Source: Pyxicephalus adspersus
Lineage: Eukaryota > Chordata > Amphibia > Anura > Pyxicephalidae
Assembly: GCF_032062135.1 (NCBI RefSeq)
Contig: NC_092859.1
Location: forward strand, 128,496,095-128,560,094
DNA length: 64,000 bases
Reading direction: 5' to 3'
The translations under genes and the position numbers were made by a program. Below the pieces are notes generated by a model. The model was not told the DNA's origin. It saw only the letters and a program-made list of their open reading frames with translations, and did no database searches. Position 1 is the first letter of the stretch, and every line of letters starts with the position of its first letter. Of this stretch, positions 45,342-56,115 are shown piece by piece.

Positions 45342-46094
45342 TTACATCTAAAGAGCCGCATGTGGCTCGGGAGCCGCAGGTTGCCGACCCCTGCTCTAGA
45401 CTGATAACGCTGATCTGATAATGCTTGGTCACCCAATAAAAATATCCAACCATTGAAAAAAGAATACTGATTCTGGATTAGAGAAATGAAGAAGGCTGCC
45501 ATTGCTGATTGCCTGCCCGCCTGATGTTCTAACCTCTGCATTTGGTATCTTCTTAATCACTGACCCTAAAAAAGTATGCAGTTCCGGTGTTTAATTCTAC
45601 TGCAAACTTATTTGCCTCTTGGGGGAGGGGGGGGGGTGCAGAATAGTAGTTAAGAGAAGGAAGATAACTTCCTCAGCTCACTGGAAGTTACAAGGTCACT
45701 GCGTTTCGGCCAAGTCAACAGGTATTTTTCTAACTCCCTAAAAATGTTCCTAGAAATGCAGACACCAAGACTGAAAACATATTGCATTATATTAACAAAT
45801 ACTTAAATATAAAATTATTTGGCTTTAGATACCCTTTAGGTGCAGGTTTTTAAAAAAAGGTTGGCCAAATTATACAATAATTATACATAAAAATTTAGAG
45901 TACAAAGGAACACCGAAGCCCTCTAAGTCCGCCTTCTATTGTTTGTTTTGGAGATTTTCCTTTCGGATCTGTGTTTATCCCAAAAAAATGTGTGGTTTCC
46001 CACAGGGCCCATTTAAACCTACCCTGTTTCCCCCATTTTAAGTCATCCCCAATAAATAAGCCACCCCTGATTTTTGAAAAAATAATTAAAATAA

Positions 46095-46322
46095 GACACT
46101 CACCCGTGAATAAGAGTTGGTGCTCAGGTAATGGGTGAGTTTTTTGTAGACAAGGCGTTTAAGAAGTTTGGAGACATATGGAAGAAGGGAGATAGGACGG
46201 TAGTTAGAGGGTAGGGAGGGATCTAGTGAGGGTTGCTTTAGAATAGGGAGAATTATGGCATGTTTGAAAGCTGAGGGGTATTTACCAGTAGAAAGGGAGA
46301 GGTCCCAAATTACAGCAGTAAC
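46095..46322 (-). pseudogene. LINE reverse-transcriptase fragment
   Basis: The minus strand is open for about 70 codons and reads LSLSTGKYPSAFKHAIILPI, then LPSNYRPISLLPYVSKLLKR LV. The NYRPISLLP block is the conserved motif just before the catalytic part of CR1/L2/Rex-type LINE reverse transcriptases. The fragment ends before any YxDD box, so it is a small dead piece. It stands alone, with no endonuclease or tail detected nearby. Confidence 0.85.
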
Positions 46323-46644
46323 TTCTCTTTGTCCGACTCCCTTTGTCCGACTGAAACTTCTATGTCTTCTGATAATGCTAAATGTACATGGATTGTATCT
46401 AGCTATTTCCCAGGAGCTGAAAGCCTACAAGCTGCCACCATCATACCAATTTAAAATAAATAAGAATAAGGCAATCAGCATTTTTATTGTTTTGCTAAAC
46501 TTCTCCACTTCTCCATGGGGGGTGTTTTGGCCCATGGATGTTTATACTTGCCATAATTTCCACCTTACTGCAGTACCCACTTCCTGCCACTAGATGTCAT
46601 CGGTCTTCTGGGTTGAATGGCATTCAGTGTCAATCTGGAAGACA

Positions 46645-46740
46645 TAGGTCTATAAAACAGGGAATCTGACATTCCCTAGTGGGAATCAATTACTGCCATT
46701 AAAACACATGGACCTGGAAGATTTCTACTGGGAAATGTGT
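46645..46740 (+). mobile_element. small palindromic MITE, 'ATAAAACAGGGAAT' family, copy 3
   Basis: CTATAAAACAGGGAATCTGA, CATTCCCTAGTGGGAATCAA, TTACTGCCATTAAAACACAT and GGACCTGGAAGATTT match the 28710 copy; the right end is lost. Confidence 0.6.
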
Positions 46741-47634
46741 AACTCCCATTTTTATATTGCTTCTGCCTCTATTCTCTTTGTGCTGAAACTGAGCACTTAT
46801 TTTGTACTAAATGTAAAGCTCAGAACCTGGAAATAGTAAGAAGCACTTTGATTACACACACACAATAAACACATTAATTTTTATGGTGGTTGATAAAAAT
46901 ATAAATCTATCCCTGACTTACGTTAAGAATATACAAAGATCATGGGATTGTACACACCCACCATCACCTCACCCCAAAGTGAATAACATGAACAAATAAA
47001 ATAATGAAACATAGACACATAAAGGTAGAAAAATTTGGGTTGTGAACTTTTATTGCGGTATACATTAAAATTTAAATTGAACTTTATTAACTCATAAACC
47101 ATAAACATTGTATAACCAATATTTTAGTCATTCTGGACACAAGCACCATAAATCAAGCAGAAATGACCATCCTAAATCCATAATACTAAGTAATATACTA
47201 AAAAATATGTTTTAATTAAGCTATTAAAGAAAAACAAATGGGGTGAGGTGGAAGTGACGATCATATAGGGCCACTTGTTTTTATTTCCTGTCCCTCACAG
47301 AAACTGCCAACAATCAGAGTTTTGATAAATGCCCCCCTCAGTGTAATATTGCACAGAGCGGTGCTGTTCTATCATGTCCGTGCAACTCCATGAACCATTC
47401 AGAACCTTCTATGGAGAGACCAAATGGAAAGGGGATCTAGGGATCTATTCCTTGAACTTAAAATAAGAAAGCCTTGAAAAAGAAAAGCATAAAATAAACC
47501 ATAAAATAATTTTTTACCTCTGGGGGTCTTCAAGAGGCAAACATGGAGCTTGGGGTTGGGCTGTAACCAGTTTTTCTCTATATATTTAAAATATGTAATT
47601 TTTAATCAAGGTGAAGTGTTCAAGCAGAATTAAA

Positions 47635-47960
47635 CCCGTTAGGAACCGTTTTGTGCCCGTTCTGTTAAAGGCATCGCCATCTTCTTCCTTCTACTTTTTT
47701 CCTGATCTTCGGCCATCCTGATTGGTCGGGCTGGGATGACGTAACTCCTGTGCAAGCGCGTGGTAGTTTGTTTATTCCCAGCATACGCAGGGGGAGCCAG
47801 GATTGCTGGATATCGCTGGCAACAAACGCTGAAAGTACTCAAAATTTGACAGCTGAGTGGCGGTCGGGCAGGTAAGAACAGAAGAAGGGACATTGCTGGT
47901 CCTTTTCTGCAATAAACACCTCCCTGAATCACCAATTTTCAAAGTGGGACATTAGTTTCA
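47635..47960 (+). repeat. dispersed repeat, 'CCATCTTGATTGGCCGGGCC' family, copy 4
   Basis: The fullest copy: CATCGCCATCTTCTTCC, TCTTCGGCCATCCTGATTGG, TCGGGCTGGGATGACGTAAC, TCCTGTGCAAGCGCG, GGTAAGAACAGAAGAAGGGA, CTGCAATAAACACCTCCCTG and CAAAGTGGGACATTAGTT. It directly abuts the MITE at 47967. Confidence 0.7.
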
Positions 47961-47966
47961 TTTTAA

Positions 47967-48306
47967 GGCTACGTACACATGTGCAATTGTTTTTGTCGGA
48001 TAATCGTCTCAGGCCTATCGGACGAGAATCTGGCGTGTGTACAGTGCTTGTCATTCATTATCTTTATCCTGTCATTCATTATCATTGTCCTGGCAGACCA
48101 CAGACGATGGACGACGAACGATCATAATGCAAGTGATGGGGAGAGAGCACAGTGGGGTGCCGCTCCATCGTTCGTTCTCCCCCTCCCCTCTCTATAGAGC
48201 AGAACGATGCTGTAGGTACAGCGCTTGTTCATGCATCATGCAGTCGTTGGAAAGAATTGTGATAGATCCTTTCCAACGACAATTATTGCACGTGTGTATG
48301 TAGCCC
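47967..48306 (+). mobile_element. GTACACAC-type MITE, copy 5
   Basis: GGCTACGTACACATGTGCAA at the left and CACGTGTGTATGTAGCC at the right, inside TAA (47964-47966, 48307-48309) with one extra C at the right junction. Internal words (TCTGGCGTGTGTACAG, GGGGAGAGAGCACAG, TCGTTGGAAAGAATTGTGAT) match the family, with more divergence than copies 3 and 4. Confidence 0.82.
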
Positions 48307-49445
48307 TAAATCCCTATAGAAAACAAAGATGGAAAAAACTATTGATCTATTATCCACCTCACCACCAGTCATTTAAAAATCTTTGCATGGGAGTTTTTGT
48401 CCTTACACTGAACTACTTGAACTACTTCAAATGCGGTACTGGCCTAAAATGAAGGAAGTTAGCAGTGGGCCCTATTAGCCATATACAGAGGGCAGAGTCC
48501 CATCATTATTTAGCTGCTCCCCAGTGCTATGGACCATAAGAACTCATCAACAATAGGTTGGCAGGAATGGCTGGTGCTATGGATGAGGGATTGTTCAGTA
48601 ATACTTCAGGCTTTGTTTATGTTCCATACAATTGCAGTTATATTTTTTCTTTTCCCAGTGCCACCAAATTGCTTGGACATGGGAAAATGTTTAACTATGA
48701 TTTGTTACTACCAAGCCATTGTAATGTCAGGCATTAAATAAATACTAATTCCTCTTGTGGAGCCATCTCTAAATCTGGAAAGCTCCTTATCTTGTTTTAT
48801 TTCTTCTGTTTGCCATACCAAGCCTATAGTGATGTCTGTGAATGTGGTCATGATATTCCCTGCTCTTGTTACCCTTCTATGGCAGCCATGTCTGAGCTGA
48901 TCTTCCAGAATCCTTTTGTGGAATACATTTTATTTATGGAGAATGCTTAGAGCAATCATCCCTATTATAAATACCGGTAATGCTCACGGCTGCCTGCAGT
49001 CCCAGATTCTAGACATTTCTGCATTGCTCGTGCCCAGCGAGCTGTCTCTTAAGATTCATGACAATAGTGCAGAATGGCAGTGGTGGTACTAAAAATTCAT
49101 CAGTCCTACTAGATAGATTGGTTTCTGTCTGGCAGTGGCTCTGCCAATGACCACCATGAAAGTTGGAGGCTTTACTATAGCCACTGACCACCAATGAATT
49201 TAATATAATTTCCAATTATACCAACAGGGGCTTAATATACCGCACCTCCTCCCCAGTTTACTACTAGACCACATTTTTTTGAAACAGCAAAGCAACGGTG
49301 GCTCTCGTGATTATCCTCCCTCTTCCTCTCTTCAGTCTTTTAAAAAAGAATTTAGACTTTACTTGGGGAACAAACTTCATCCCATACTTAGGAATTCATC
49401 TTACCCCTAAAGGTAACACTTTGTTTAAAGATAATTATTGACCTA

Positions 49446-49682
49446 TTGAAATGGTCAGCTGCTCCACCTTCATGGTTTGGACGGATTGTGTCACCTAAAA
49501 TGAATGAATTACTTCTTTTTCAAGCCTTCCCAATCCCTATTCCAAAGAACATTTTGTTGAATTTGCAGAATAAAATACTCACATTTATCAGGGGTTACAA
49601 GTGCCCCAGAATCAGGGACACTCTCTACACACCAAGATCCCTGAGAGCTCCTGGGGTCCTGGATTTAATACAATATCATTGA
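49446..49682 (+). pseudogene. L1-type ORF2 C-terminal fragment
   Basis: The open piece of the preceding element: RWSxxPxSWxGRI-like and FPIPIPKNILLNLQNKILTF followed by IRGYKCPRIRDTLYTPRS. The P-x-P helix and 'K-PRI' context are typical of L1 ORF2 after the reverse-transcriptase domain. It ends at a stop at 49680-49682 and continues in other frames. Confidence 0.8.
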
Positions 49683-50304
49683 GGGGCTCAGATTGCCTAT
49701 CTGGCTTAATGCACAATACCTAACCCTGGACCTCAATGGGTGTTGTTAAAGGCTTTCTATTATAAACCAATCCCTATTGTTTGCTTTGTGGATTTCCCCC
49801 AAGCTGAGACCCAGAATTTTGTGCTCATCCCCTTCATACTCCTTTTTAGTTTGTGACACACAAAGATATAATTATAGGTTGCATTCCCCTCACATCCCCC
49901 TGGACCCACTTTGGGGGAACCCAGAATTCTCACCTGACTATGATCGATCCCCTTTTCAATGGTGAATTAACAAAGGGTTCCTCAGGATTGATGTCGTACT
50001 ACGATGGTGAGATGTGATAATCCCTGCACACACTATAAGCACATCACAACCCTCCCCCTTTGGAAACGTTTCATTATTTTCAAATTTGATCATTTGGTAA
50101 ATCCAAGTTGAAATTGATGACATCCTTTTCTCGTCGCACTCCTTTCGACAGGACTTGCAAAGCAGTGGACAGTTCCAGGAGTAGAATATCATTGATTTAG
50201 GTAGCCCTCTTTCACTCTGAGTGTAAAATGTTTTACATGAAACTGAAAAATCAGGAAACTGTTTTTGGAACTTATCGGTAAGTTCAAGATTGGCCAGAGA
50301 CATT

Positions 50305-50438
50305 GGGCCTGATTTAGTAAAGCTCTCCAAGACTAGAGAATATAGACTATCATAGGAAAAACTGGGTGATCCAACAACCCTGGAATGGATTTCTAAAAAA
50401 TAATTTGCTATTAGTTGGCAATTGTTTTCAATCCTGGA
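50305..50438. mobile_element. palindromic MITE, 'GGATCACCCAGCTTCA' family, copy 4, half element
   Basis: GGGCCTGATTTAGTAAAGCT, CTCCAAGACTAGAGAATA, CTGGGTGATCCAACAACCCT and GGAATGGATTTC are the left arm; the right arm is absent after AATCCTGG. Inserted in the L1-type tail. Confidence 0.7.
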
Positions 50439-51329
50439 TGTTCATACAATACTGTGCTGGCATTGGGTTCCTGTTAGACTTCAAAAGCAAAACCCAAGTG
50501 TCTCCCTCCTTTGTGATGTGGCTATACTTGCACAGTTCTACAGACATGGTGGCAATGCCCCTGGGTTAGTTGCTTCTGAATTAGAATATTTACCCAATCT
50601 ATTCAACTACTCAATTAACCTTGCCTAAGACAATACAAAATGCACTGTTCCCCAAACTTGACCCCTCATCCCCCAAGTGGGTTGCACACCTGATATCATA
50701 TATCCAATTAGCAGCATACGTTACCATATCACACCTGGGATCCGTGGATACCTACTGAAGTCGTTTCCAAGGAAATAACTTATATTTTTACACCTTCCTT
50801 TGCTTCTCGCAGAGAGAGATTCTCCAAGGTTCACCTGCATCGTACTATAACTACAACCTGGTACCTTCCCCTCCTCATATACCTATCCCTTCCCATCAAC
50901 ATATTGCTTGTTCTTCTTGGTTTCCATGAAATTTATTGTTATTATATTCTGTAGGGATTGTCAAAAACCAATCCACAGTTAACAAATGTGTCCCCTTTTC
51001 TGTTACATTCCCTGCTATGCACATTTTCTATAAAACTCAATAAAAATAATCATTAAAATATACAGTAAATGACACTCTCAATGTGCTGGAGCAATGTATT
51101 TTACCACGGTCCCATGTGTTCTGTCTACAAAGGTGTGAAGCCAGCCTAAGGCTGCTGCATATTATTTTCACACACGTTGTAATGCATTGACATGAGTTGC
51201 TATTTCCATCCATTCCATCCATCTTATTACATTTATGAACTGATAAAAAAAGTAGACTTTTGGTCAATGCATGTGAACTTGCTGCATATATGTGACTCAA
51301 CATTCACATATATACATTCAAATAGGCCA

Positions 51330-51620
51330 GAATCACAGGATTATACACATATGTTATCATGCATCATGTCACGTGTTACAGTGCATTGTGTTAAGGCAGC
51401 CCATTCATTTTAAATGAATGTTGTGTTGCAGGACCGTGCAGAATACTAAAATGTGCAGTGAAGCATCTCATGCACATTGCATTTTCTAAATATTTTGTAT
51501 AGGTCACCAGTGCATTAGCTTTGTACTGCAACACATGGTAATGCAGGTACATTTTTGGCATTTAATGCGTGTATGGTAACACACCAGGTAGGTGTAAAGG
51601 GGCCCCTGATGCTTTTATAG
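51330..51620. repeat. dispersed repeat rich in 'ATGCA/GCAT' words, copy 1
   Basis: CAGCCCATTCATTTTAAATG and AATGTTGTGTTGCAGGAC, then ACCAGTGCATTAG and GGTAATGCAGGTAC, recur loosely at 62580-62850 (GACAGCCCATTATTTTAAAT, GTAATGCACTACATACACTG). It has the look of a degraded palindromic element. Confidence 0.45.
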
Positions 51621-52029
51621 GATATTAGGTCTGCAGGGCATTACACACATGATGTCATTGTAGTGCAGCTGTGACATTGCTGACATTATGGCCCATACAG
51701 ATCTCGCTGTCTTGGCACATTGCACTCGTTATGGGTTAAAGTGCGTTAATTAATGGACTGACAATAGAGCAAAAAAACTACAAATATTTATTTATATATA
51801 TTGTTGTTCAACATAATAGATGTGTACTGTACAATGGCTCCAACGCACTTTACCACAATGCACCTCTGCGTGAAGCATGGTTCACCGCTTGTGGTGTATA
51901 AACCCCCTCTGTATCACAGCACAATGGTGCAAACATATTTGTTGAGAAATAATGTGAACACAAGGCGAATGTATAGCATGGATTCACACAAGTCCAGCAC
52001 ACAGGGTTAAGGTGATGTTTGGTGTGAGC

Positions 52030-52309
52030 TGTGGCGCCCTCTAGCGGAGGACAGGCGCAGTGCGGTAGGAGATGCTCTAGATCCAGCCGATGGGAGGCAG
52101 AGTCAGCCCAGCAAGAATCACAGCTTCCCCTCCAGCCATCACTGATACCCACAATGCACAGAGACCGACACCAAAATAGAAATCTGCTCAGGTAACATGG
52201 CGATCTCCGCTGCCCCGGACTGCTGAACACATCGGAGCCGGAGAGCTGATCGCTCCGTCCACCTGCGGGGGGATTACACGCGGGACCGGGGGGGCCAGGG
52301 AATAGCAGC
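52030..52309 (+). promoter_or_regulatory. MYO5A promoter and 5' UTR
   Basis: Local G/C-rich stretch with CpG pairs (CGGAGCCGGAGAGCTGATCG, CACCTGCGGGGGGATTACAC, GCGGGACCGGGGGGG) immediately before the MYO5A start codon, unlike the A/T-rich sequence on the left. The start site is not determinable. No TATA box is seen. Confidence 0.65.
52033..52047 (-). promoter_or_regulatory. CTCF-like site upstream of MYO5A
   Basis: GGCGCCCTCTAGCGG is a good match to the reverse form of the CTCF core (CCRSYAGRKGGCGC style). It lies about 280 bp before the MYO5A ATG, at the edge of the G/C-rich promoter region. Confidence 0.5.
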
Positions 52310-52336
52310 ATGGCAGCATCGGAGCTTTACACCAAG
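52310..52336 (+). CDS. MYO5A: MYO5A (myosin Va heavy chain), first coding exon
   Basis: ATG followed by eight codons gives MAASELYTK, then the phase-0 donor AAG|gtaagg. These nine residues are the N-terminus of vertebrate myosin Va, just before the FARVWIPDPEEVW block of exon 2; MYO5B and MYO5C start differently (MSVGELY, MAVAELY). The position directly after ARPP19, on the same strand, fits the conserved gene order. Myosin Va is a two-headed processive actin motor carrying melanosomes, ER and vesicles. Only this exon was found; the motor, IQ, coiled-coil and tail exons lie beyond the window. Confidence 0.9.
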
Positions 52337-52344
52337 GTAAGGGC

Positions 52345-53280
52345 TGCTCATATCATGCCAGGGATGGGGCACCTCTATGAATGCAGCCTTCCTATTGTAC
52401 TGCCATCCTCTGCATGGGCTATGGGACCCCATATGATGCCAGGGATGGGCCCCTCTATGAATGGAAGGCTGACCCTGCTTTGTTCTATGAGCTGACCATC
52501 CATAGCTGTCATCTTCTACCCATTGTACAGAGGATGATCACCCCATGTGATGCCGGGCTATAGATCATCATAGCACCCCAAATGCTTCCAGGTCTGGGGC
52601 ACCTCTATGAATAAAGGCTTGGCCCCCATACAGTTCTCATCTACCCATATGATGCCAGGGATGGGGCATCTTTATGAATATTTAAGCCTTCCTATTATGC
52701 TGATCAGCACCAGCCCAGCCTATGGATCATTATAGCACCCCATATGGTGCTGGGGCACCTCTATGAATGGAAGTCAGTCCCTGCTGATGTTCTATGTGCT
52801 GATTATCCATAGCTGTCATCCTACTATGTATAGATGATTGTAGCACCCCATATGATGGCAGGGCTGGGGCACCTCTATCAATAAAGCCCTCCTATTGTGC
52901 CTTCCATTCAGGACTGTCATCCTTTTATACAGGCCATAGATCACTGTAGCACCCCATATGCTTTTAGCGCTGGGGCACCTCTGTAATTAAGGCCTTGCAC
53001 CCTAATTGTATGGCTGTCATTTATCCAGGCCACAGATCCTTAGCATGCCAGGGCTGGGAAAGTCTGTCCCTACTATTGTGCTATATACTGAGCGTGCAGT
53101 CATCTATGCAGACCACAGATTACTGTGTCACCCAATGGGCTGGGACATGTCTTAAATGAAGTCTTGGGTTGTCATTGTGCCTGTCATCTAGAGTTGTCAT
53201 CCTCTATCCAGGCCACAGATCATTATAGCCCTCCATAAGCTTGTAGGGCTGGGACACGTCTATAAATGACGCCTTGCTTC
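52345..53280. repeat. degenerate tandem repeat, about 100-bp unit
   Basis: Eight to nine units containing CACCCCATATGATGCCAGGG, CTGGGGCACCTCTATGAAT, a 'CCTTCCTATTGTGCTG' or 'CCATAGCTGTCATCC' stretch and GGCCATAGATCATTATAGCA. It begins within ten bases of the MYO5A exon-1 donor. Units vary in length and carry internal deletions. Confidence 0.88.
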
Positions 53281-53814
53281 CCATTGTGCCGAGCATCCTC
53301 CATCCAGGCCGCGCTGCATCCAGCTCTGCCTCTCATCCCTCTGGATTTAGCAGCTAAACATCTGCCGCCCTTCGCATTTGCTCTGATCTTCCTTAGAGCT
53401 TTGTTCTTATTGTTCAGCTCATGGTTGTTGCCTCCTGTTAAAGACAAGATGTGTTATTAGGCATTCTTGGTATAATTCCTCCTTCGGGGTATAGTTTTTG
53501 GTGCTGGATACTTTGACATTGGATAGCTGGTGTTCCATTTTGTCCTTGACAATTGCTTATGTTCAGCACTTTGCCCTTTGGATTGGACTAGGATGCAGGG
53601 TAGAGGAAAGCATGCTCGCCATTTATCATGACGAGAAGAACAGAATTTATTTGTCTTCTATAGGACTGAGATGAAGAATTAGTACTTGTGCTGCAGGCTG
53701 ATTGAAGCAGAGGATGCATTTCCTGCAATGCAGGAATGTAAATGTAAAAGTTACCATGCTTGTGCACACTATGTAGTGCTAAAAGTGATAGTAAATGGAA
53801 TAACAAAAGGTTTT

Positions 53815-53850
53815 TACTTATATATTTTTATAATAATAATAATAATATAT
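53815..53850. repeat. (AAT)n / AT-rich tract
   Basis: Short run of AAT triplets following TATATATTTT. Confidence 0.8.
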
Positions 53851-54689
53851 GTATGGGACTTGAAACACTTTACATACAATGTGGCAGTTGTCTGAATACA
53901 GAGGAAGCCCTTTGGTGGGCAGGCCTCATGTTCTGCTTGTCAGTTCCTAGAAGCTATTACATACATGAATCATGGCGTGTACACGACCTAAACATTGACC
54001 TAGTGAATCAAAAGACTCTGTCGCCATGAATAGTGTGGTTCATAACGGTTGCAGGTGACAGGTACACTTTAAAATAAAAAGTACTGATCTATGAAAAAGA
54101 ATGGGAGATTTGAATCTCTGAAATCCTTATTCATTGGTACAGAACCAAAATGTAGAAAAGGAACTCTTTGCTAAGCTTTGCTACCAATGTTTTTTTATTA
54201 CCATCCCCACCAATCATATATATTGTATATAATATAGTGTATACAGCGGTGTATGACCACATTTCCGTAGTAATTTGCCGGAAACCGTTACGTGTAAAGC
54301 TGACTTCACCTCTCAGAACGTCCTGTGCAAGATTTACCACCAACTGTGCCATTGCCAGGCCTGTCTGAGCAGATGTAAATGGAAAGTCTTGTTTTGGCAG
54401 ACAAATGTACTGTAACATGTTGGTGTGCTGCAAGAACCTATTGTGTATTGTGTGGACCACTGTGTGTAGCTTAGTACACTCGGGTTAACTTTTACTTTTA
54501 ATACAATTACCTATTTAAAAAAAAATCAGAACTAAAGTGCACTTGTAAAAAAAGTTTTTTGTGGTTTTAGTTGGACATGTTCACTTAAAACCTATTGTTA
54601 TTGTCATCAGTGGACACAGATCAGACATATCGGTAAATATAGATAGAAGGAAAGCAATTTGTGTTGTATTTCAACTATTGGGATATCCC

Positions 54690-54805
54690 GCCAGTCCCTT
54701 TTAGCCGGGTGCACCACCCGGAGTTTTTCAGCGACCACCTTGCTGTTTTTGGGCTGTTACTGAAAAGTTGGGTCACAATACAGGTACCACCACCTGCCTA
54801 AAGTT
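54690..54805. repeat. dispersed repeat shared with 33805-33880
   Basis: CTGTTTTTGGGCTGTTACTG, AAAAGTTGGGTCACAATACA and GGTACCACCACCTGCC are the reverse complement of the words at 33805. No end structure identified. Confidence 0.5.
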
Positions 54806-54919
54806 TTATCCCACTTAACTTAAAAAATGTTGCTAATCCGACAATTGTAAGGGTACAATATTACGTTTGCCATATTTTTGGACTTCCAATAAGATCCTAT
54901 TGTGTGTTACTTCCCCCAC

Positions 54920-54968
54920 CTCTTAGATTGTAAGCTCTTCGGGGCAGGGTGTTCTCCTCCTGTCCCCT
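54920..54968 (+). repeat. SINE-like fragment
   Basis: TTAGATTGTAAGCTCTTCGG then GGCAGGGTGTTCTCCTCCTG is the first part of the repeat at 31325; the rest is missing. Confidence 0.7.
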
Positions 54969-55739
54969 TGACTTATATCCTGACGTTTGTACTTCCTAGG
55001 TGTCACTGCAGGTCACTGACATTGTTAATGATTCCAGTAACCAGTTATGTGAGTGTGACCTCTTATCTCTAATTGTATTTACACATCTTTCACCTAAATC
55101 TCTGCCGACAGCCAGGCATTTCCGAGATTTATGAGGAATCCTATTTGTTTGCACACTGCATGCAGCGCAATGGGCAATGTTTCACTTTCTCCATACATAA
55201 GTCCTCACTGTCATTGCAAACAAAACAGTCAGTGGTTGCTCGTAGCAACCAAAGAAATGCTTTCACTTTCTAACCTACACTTTAGAAATGACAGCTTGAA
55301 TGGTTGCTAAGCATTTCACACACTACTGTTTGACTTTCTGGAATTTTTTTCAATGCCTTCCTGTGGAATTGGTAGAAAATGACAATCTGTATGCGTTGCT
55401 TCTTTGGATATTTTTGTTCTGGGATGTGAGAGTAGGGTATCATTGTATGAGTTGTGTGTAGTCACTCACCCAAGTCTCCTTTCATACTGCAAACACTTGG
55501 TGAAAAACAGCATTTTGCTTAAAGCTGAACAAGAAACAAAGAAAAGACAAGGGAAGCATTTCATGGGAACAATATGGGGTGCTTCTTGTGTGAATTCAGA
55601 CACAAGCATGCATATCCGAGTATCCGACTTTACTCTGATCCCCCAAAGCAGAGCAAAAACATTCAGACAAACCTTAGAATCTTTCGCCTGAATCTCAGAT
55701 TCTTACATGTGTCCATCTTTCCTGTTTCCAATACATGTG

Positions 55740-56115
55740 AGCAGGAAGGTTCTTTATTGCAGAAGGACAGGTGATGCCCAAGCTGCTATAAAATAAACTT
55801 ACCTGCCTGTTCACAATCTTCTGTGTACACTGAGCTGCTCATGCACGTCCTAGTGTACTCAACATCCCCCCGGGCTACCAGGAATTAATGAACTTGCATG
55901 CACATCACTCCGGTCTGGCCGATCAAGAAGGCTATAGATTAGGGACCTGGAAGAAGATCGGGGGGATTTAATGGTGTTTGTGACTAAACGGGGACAGGTG
56001 AGTGAAATTTAAAAAGAAAACATGACCAGGCAGGTAAGGTTATTTTATTGCAGAAGGGACATCGCTTGTACCTCTTGTATTAAAAGACCTGGCATTTTAT
56101 TTTAATTTATGTTTA
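55740..56115 (-). repeat. dispersed repeat, 'CCATCTTGATTGGCCGGGCC' family, reverse, possibly two overlapping copies
   Basis: GGTCTGGCCGATCAAGAAGG is the reverse of the GATTGGCCGGGCC region. TTATTGCAGAAGGACAGG at 55757 and TTATTGCAGAAGGGACATCG at 56045 are the usual end words, present at both sides, so one copy may have inserted into another. Confidence 0.55.

Larger units (their letters stand above)
44211..45393. mobile_element. non-autonomous hAT element with intact ends
   Basis: The left end is CAGGGGTCAGCAACCTTTTG and the right end, read inward, is CAGGGGTCGGCAACCTGCGG, so the two are inverted repeats. It is flanked by a perfect 8-bp duplication CTCTAGAC (44203-44210 and 45394-45401), which fits the nTCTAGAn preference of Charlie-type hATs. 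Both ends carry AAGAGCC words. No transposase frame is present. It is interrupted by a MITE at 44499-44831, and it carries a 63-bp tandem duplication and a large hairpin in its right third. Confidence 0.92.
49220..51058 (+). mobile_element. 5'-truncated L1-type LINE 3' end
   Basis: Frames along the + strand, broken by stops and shifts, give the C-terminal part of an L1/Tx1-type ORF2: YLGIHLTPKGNTLFKDNY, then WFGRIVSPKMNELLLFQAFP with IPIPKNILLNLQNKI, and later FQW plus NKGFLRID. The copy ends with AACTCAATAAAAATAATC, a retroposition tail. A palindromic MITE remnant interrupts it at 50305-50438. The reverse-transcriptase catalytic domain is not included. Confidence 0.82.
41586..52029. other. 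ARPP19-MYO5A intergenic repeat field
   Basis: No host gene is supported in these 10.4 kb. It contains the V-SINE-like copy with an insert (42895-43370), paired repeats at 42220 and 43793, a hAT element with a nested MITE (44211-45393), a LINE fragment (46095-46322, minus), more MITEs (46645, 47635, 47967), an L1-type tail (49220-51058) and an atypical repeat at 51330-51620. 48310-49200 shows nothing recognised. Confidence 0.8.

Noticed and set aside
49956..50330. 124-codon minus-strand frame
   Set aside because: Lies antisense to the L1-type tail, whose + strand reading is the recognisable one.
51850..52311. 153-codon minus-strand frame upstream of MYO5A
   Set aside because: Shadow over the G/C-rich promoter; Cys/Ser/Pro-rich with no known domain. 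An antisense promoter transcript is possible but unsupported.
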